A stretch of DNA of 64,000 nt from Pedobacter sp. B4-66 (GTDB lineage: Bacteria; Bacteroidota; Bacteroidia; Sphingobacteriales; Sphingobacteriaceae), in NCBI RefSeq assembly GCF_018492665.1, contig NZ_JAFVME010000009.1, positions 248,001 to 312,000 of the forward strand. Reading direction: 5' to 3'. The notes beneath the pieces are model-generated. The model worked only from the letters and a program-made list of their open reading frames with translations. It was not told where the DNA came from and ran no database searches. Below are positions 62,274 through 64,000 of this stretch, piece after piece. The position numbers and the translations under genes are program-made. Each line of letters starts with the position of its first letter. Position 1 is the stretch's first letter.

Positions 62274-63806
62274 ATGTCCGAAGCAACTAACAGGGAATAC
62301 GATTTTTCTGAGCCTCGAAAGCAATCAGCAGCAGGCATTATCATCATGTTTGCCAATAGCTTTCAAAAAATAGTAAGAGCTTTGGCGCTTCCCCTTATCT
62401 TGATTATAGTTAAATCAAAGGATTCCGGGCATTTAGCAATGATTCTTATTGTTTCGCTATGCCTGTTAACAATCGTCCTTGCATTCTATGCCTATTTCAG
62501 CTACCAAAAATTCACCTTTTTTCTGGATGAGAAGAAACAGGAATTCATCATAAATAATGGCATTTTCAGCAAAACATCCCTAACCATTCAACTGAATAAG
62601 ATTCAACAGGTTAATATCAATCAAAATCTATTGCAACAAGTAGTTGGAGTTTATAGTCTGGAAATTGATACCGCGGGAAGCGAAAAGAAAGAGGCTACAA
62701 TAAAAGCTATTGATCATGCCACAGCTACCATACTTAAGCAAAAACTACTTAGTCGCGACCAGGTAGAAGAAGAGAATACCAGTCCAGAAATAAGTGACAA
62801 GACCGTAGAAATCACTTCACCCCTTCTTAGATTAAGCACCAATACCTTACTTAAAATTGGTATAACCTCTAATTATGGAGCCAGTCTGTTATTATTAACC
62901 GGTTTTATTTTCGGAACACTTCAATTGTTTAAGGATTACACCGATGCCTTAGAGATTGAGCGCGAACAGTTTACTCACATGCTGAGCCAGGGCATCACCC
63001 TTTTCTCCCTGTGTTTCCTTGCTGTATTTGCCATAATCATCATTTTGGGCACTAACATCATCAGAACATTTATAAAGTATTTCAACTTCAAGATCATTAA
63101 GCAAAAAAGGGCTCTTGCCATTAGCTCCGGCTTGTTTACCCATAAAAATGTACTATTAACCCCCAATAAAGTACAGTTAAGCGCCTACAGTCAAAACTAT
63201 TTCCAAAAGAAGTTCGATCTGCTGAACATGAAAATTAAGCAGGCTTCTTTTGATTCTGCGGATAAAGAGGACAGCAAAAAATCCGACATTGAAATCCCTG
63301 GTTGCAATGAGTTAGAACGTGATGAGGTTTTAAATATGATCCTTGGTCAGGTTCCAGTAAACGGTGCAGAACTAAAGCCAAATTACCGGTTCATCTTTTT
63401 ACAAACTATGATATGGATTGCGTTTCCAATTGCAGTATTTGTATTACTAAGCACTTATGCCCTTCCGATTTTAAGAAATTACTTATTACTAATAATACCA
63501 TATATAATAATAGTTGGTGTAATGCTGTATTTCGAATTCAGACGACATAGATTATATGTTGATGAGAATTTCATCATTAAAAGAAGCGGTATTTGGGATG
63601 TAGAATATGAAATCATTGAACCCCATAAGATTCAGGCAATAACAGCCAAACAGTATTTCTGGCATAAGGCTGCAGATGTGGGTCATTTGATCATCCACAC
63701 TGCAGCCGGTGTAATTCATTTCAAATACGGGAATTACACCCATATTAAAAGTTTGGTAAATTATTGGACCTATAAAATCGAGATCTCCAAAAAGGATTGG
63801 ATGTAA
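62274..63806 (+). CDS. multi-domain bacterial PH membrane protein (YdbT-like)
   Basis: A 510-residue protein with three bPH_2 modules, each after a pair of helices: about 75-155 (QEFIINNGIFSKTSLTIQLN), about 270-345 (KRALAISSGLFTHKNVLLTP) and about 425-505 (ENFIIKRSGIWDVEYEIIEP). The helices lie near 20-72, 200-260 and 365-415. Probably made from the same transcript as the preceding gene (2-base gap), and the two products likely form one membrane complex. Confidence 0.88.
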   Translation: MSEATNREYDFSEPRKQSAAGIIIMFANSFQKIVRALALPLILIIVKSKDSGHLAMILIVSLCLLTIVLAFYAYFSYQKFTFFLDEKKQEFIINNGIFSKTSLTIQLNKIQQVNINQNLLQQVVGVYSLEIDTAGSEKKEATIKAIDHATATILKQKLLSRDQVEEENTSPEISDKTVEITSPLLRLSTNTLLKIGITSNYGASLLLLTGFIFGTLQLFKDYTDALEIEREQFTHMLSQGITLFSLCFLAVFAIIIILGTNIIRTFIKYFNFKIIKQKRALAISSGLFTHKNVLLTPNKVQLSAYSQNYFQKKFDLLNMKIKQASFDSADKEDSKKSDIEIPGCNELERDEVLNMILGQVPVNGAELKPNYRFIFLQTMIWIAFPIAVFVLLSTYALPILRNYLLLIIPYIIIVGVMLYFEFRRHRLYVDENFIIKRSGIWDVEYEIIEPHKIQAITAKQYFWHKAADVGHLIIHTAAGVIHFKYGNYTHIKSLVNYWTYKIEISKKDWM

Positions 63807-63813
63807 TTAGAGA

Positions 63814-64000
63814 TTAACCCATTATCCATTTAGCTTTTGTCGGTAATAACCTATAAACAAGCGCGGTAAACAACCATGCACCAGCAAAAGTAATACTCGC
63901 CGCTACAGGAATCTGGATAGGAATTGGAACCTTAAGGAAATCTACTACCATAAAGCTTGGTCCTACCAGGAAATAATGAACCATATAAATTCCAAAGCCA
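63814..64000 (-). CDS. acyltransferase family membrane protein (C-terminal end only)
   Basis: Only the last 62 codons are in the window; the gene starts beyond the right edge. They read GFGIYMVHYFLVGPSFMVVD and, after a second hydrophobic helix (ITFAGAWLFTALVYRLLP), end at KWIMG. The GIYMVHYF element before the last helices is typical of acyltransferase-3 family proteins, which acylate sugars or lipids at the membrane. Target unknown. Confidence 0.7.
   Translation of the reverse strand, partial: GFGIYMVHYFLVGPSFMVVDFLKVPIPIQIPVAASITFAGAWLFTALVYRLLPTKAKWIMG

Overview
The window looks like a chromosomal segment of a Bacteroidota bacterium, most likely family Sphingobacteriaceae (Pedobacter-like). 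The reasons are two SusC/SusD pairs, a FecR/ECF-sigma system feeding a SusC with an STN domain, LytTR two-component genes, BlaI/BlaR1-type genes, and promoters of the Bacteroidota type (TTTG, 19 bases, TAnnTTTG). Base composition is AT-rich, and no tRNA, rRNA, CRISPR array, insertion sequence or phage gene was seen. The genus is an inference.

Region by region. (1) 1-3.7 kb: a MetF-like gene (cut by the window edge) and metE behind a cobalamin riboswitch, then an Lrp/AsnC regulator. (2) 4.0-19.1 kb: a ketose/fructan utilisation locus with a ROK sugar kinase, a GH32 enzyme, a sugar:H+ symporter, SusD, SusC, a LacI regulator with three equally spaced operator-like repeats in front of susC, a GH32-like lipoprotein with altered catalytic residues, and a GntR-type regulator divergent from a sedoheptulokinase-like FGGY kinase. 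(3) 19.2-20.7 kb: a tiny lipoprotein, a DinB-like protein and a Crp/Fnr regulator. (4) 20.7-28.2 kb: a zinc-limitation island. A COG0523 GTPase, a ZnuD-like TonB-dependent receptor and a His-rich lipoprotein run leftward. A MerC-like protein, a 44-residue lipoprotein, a MacB/FtsX-type ABC transporter, a DUF3299-like protein and a Zur-type Fur regulator run rightward. Three dyads of the form TGCAA-N5-TTGCA sit at the promoters.

(5) 28.2-37.4 kb: housekeeping genes (SlyD-type isomerase, thioredoxin-domain DUF255 protein, dipeptide epimerase, AsmA-like protein, two VOC paralogues, HAD phosphatase). (6) 37.4-42.5 kb: a D-galactonate (De Ley-Doudoroff) operon of lactonase, aldolase, dehydratase, transporter and kinase. 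(7) 42.6-45.7 kb: OmpA-type lipoprotein, L,D-transpeptidase-like protein, GNAT and a membrane acyltransferase. (8) 45.8-56.6 kb: a SusC/SusD pair with FecR. Its presumed ECF sigma gene is 4 kb away, separated by a LytS/LytTR pair and a divergent TonB-dependent receptor that is frameshifted at a run of ten T. (9) 56.7-64.0 kb: GH25 lysozyme, BlaI/BlaR1-like pair behind a 36-bp perfect palindrome, M20 dipeptidase, two bacterial-PH-domain membrane proteins and the end of an acyltransferase gene.

The two most interesting parts are the zinc island, whose rightward operon opens with a very small lipoprotein under a Zur-like dyad, and the ketose locus, which combines a normal GH32, a GH32-like protein with substituted catalytic residues and a sedoheptulokinase-like kinase. 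All family calls come from motif recognition; no database search was run.
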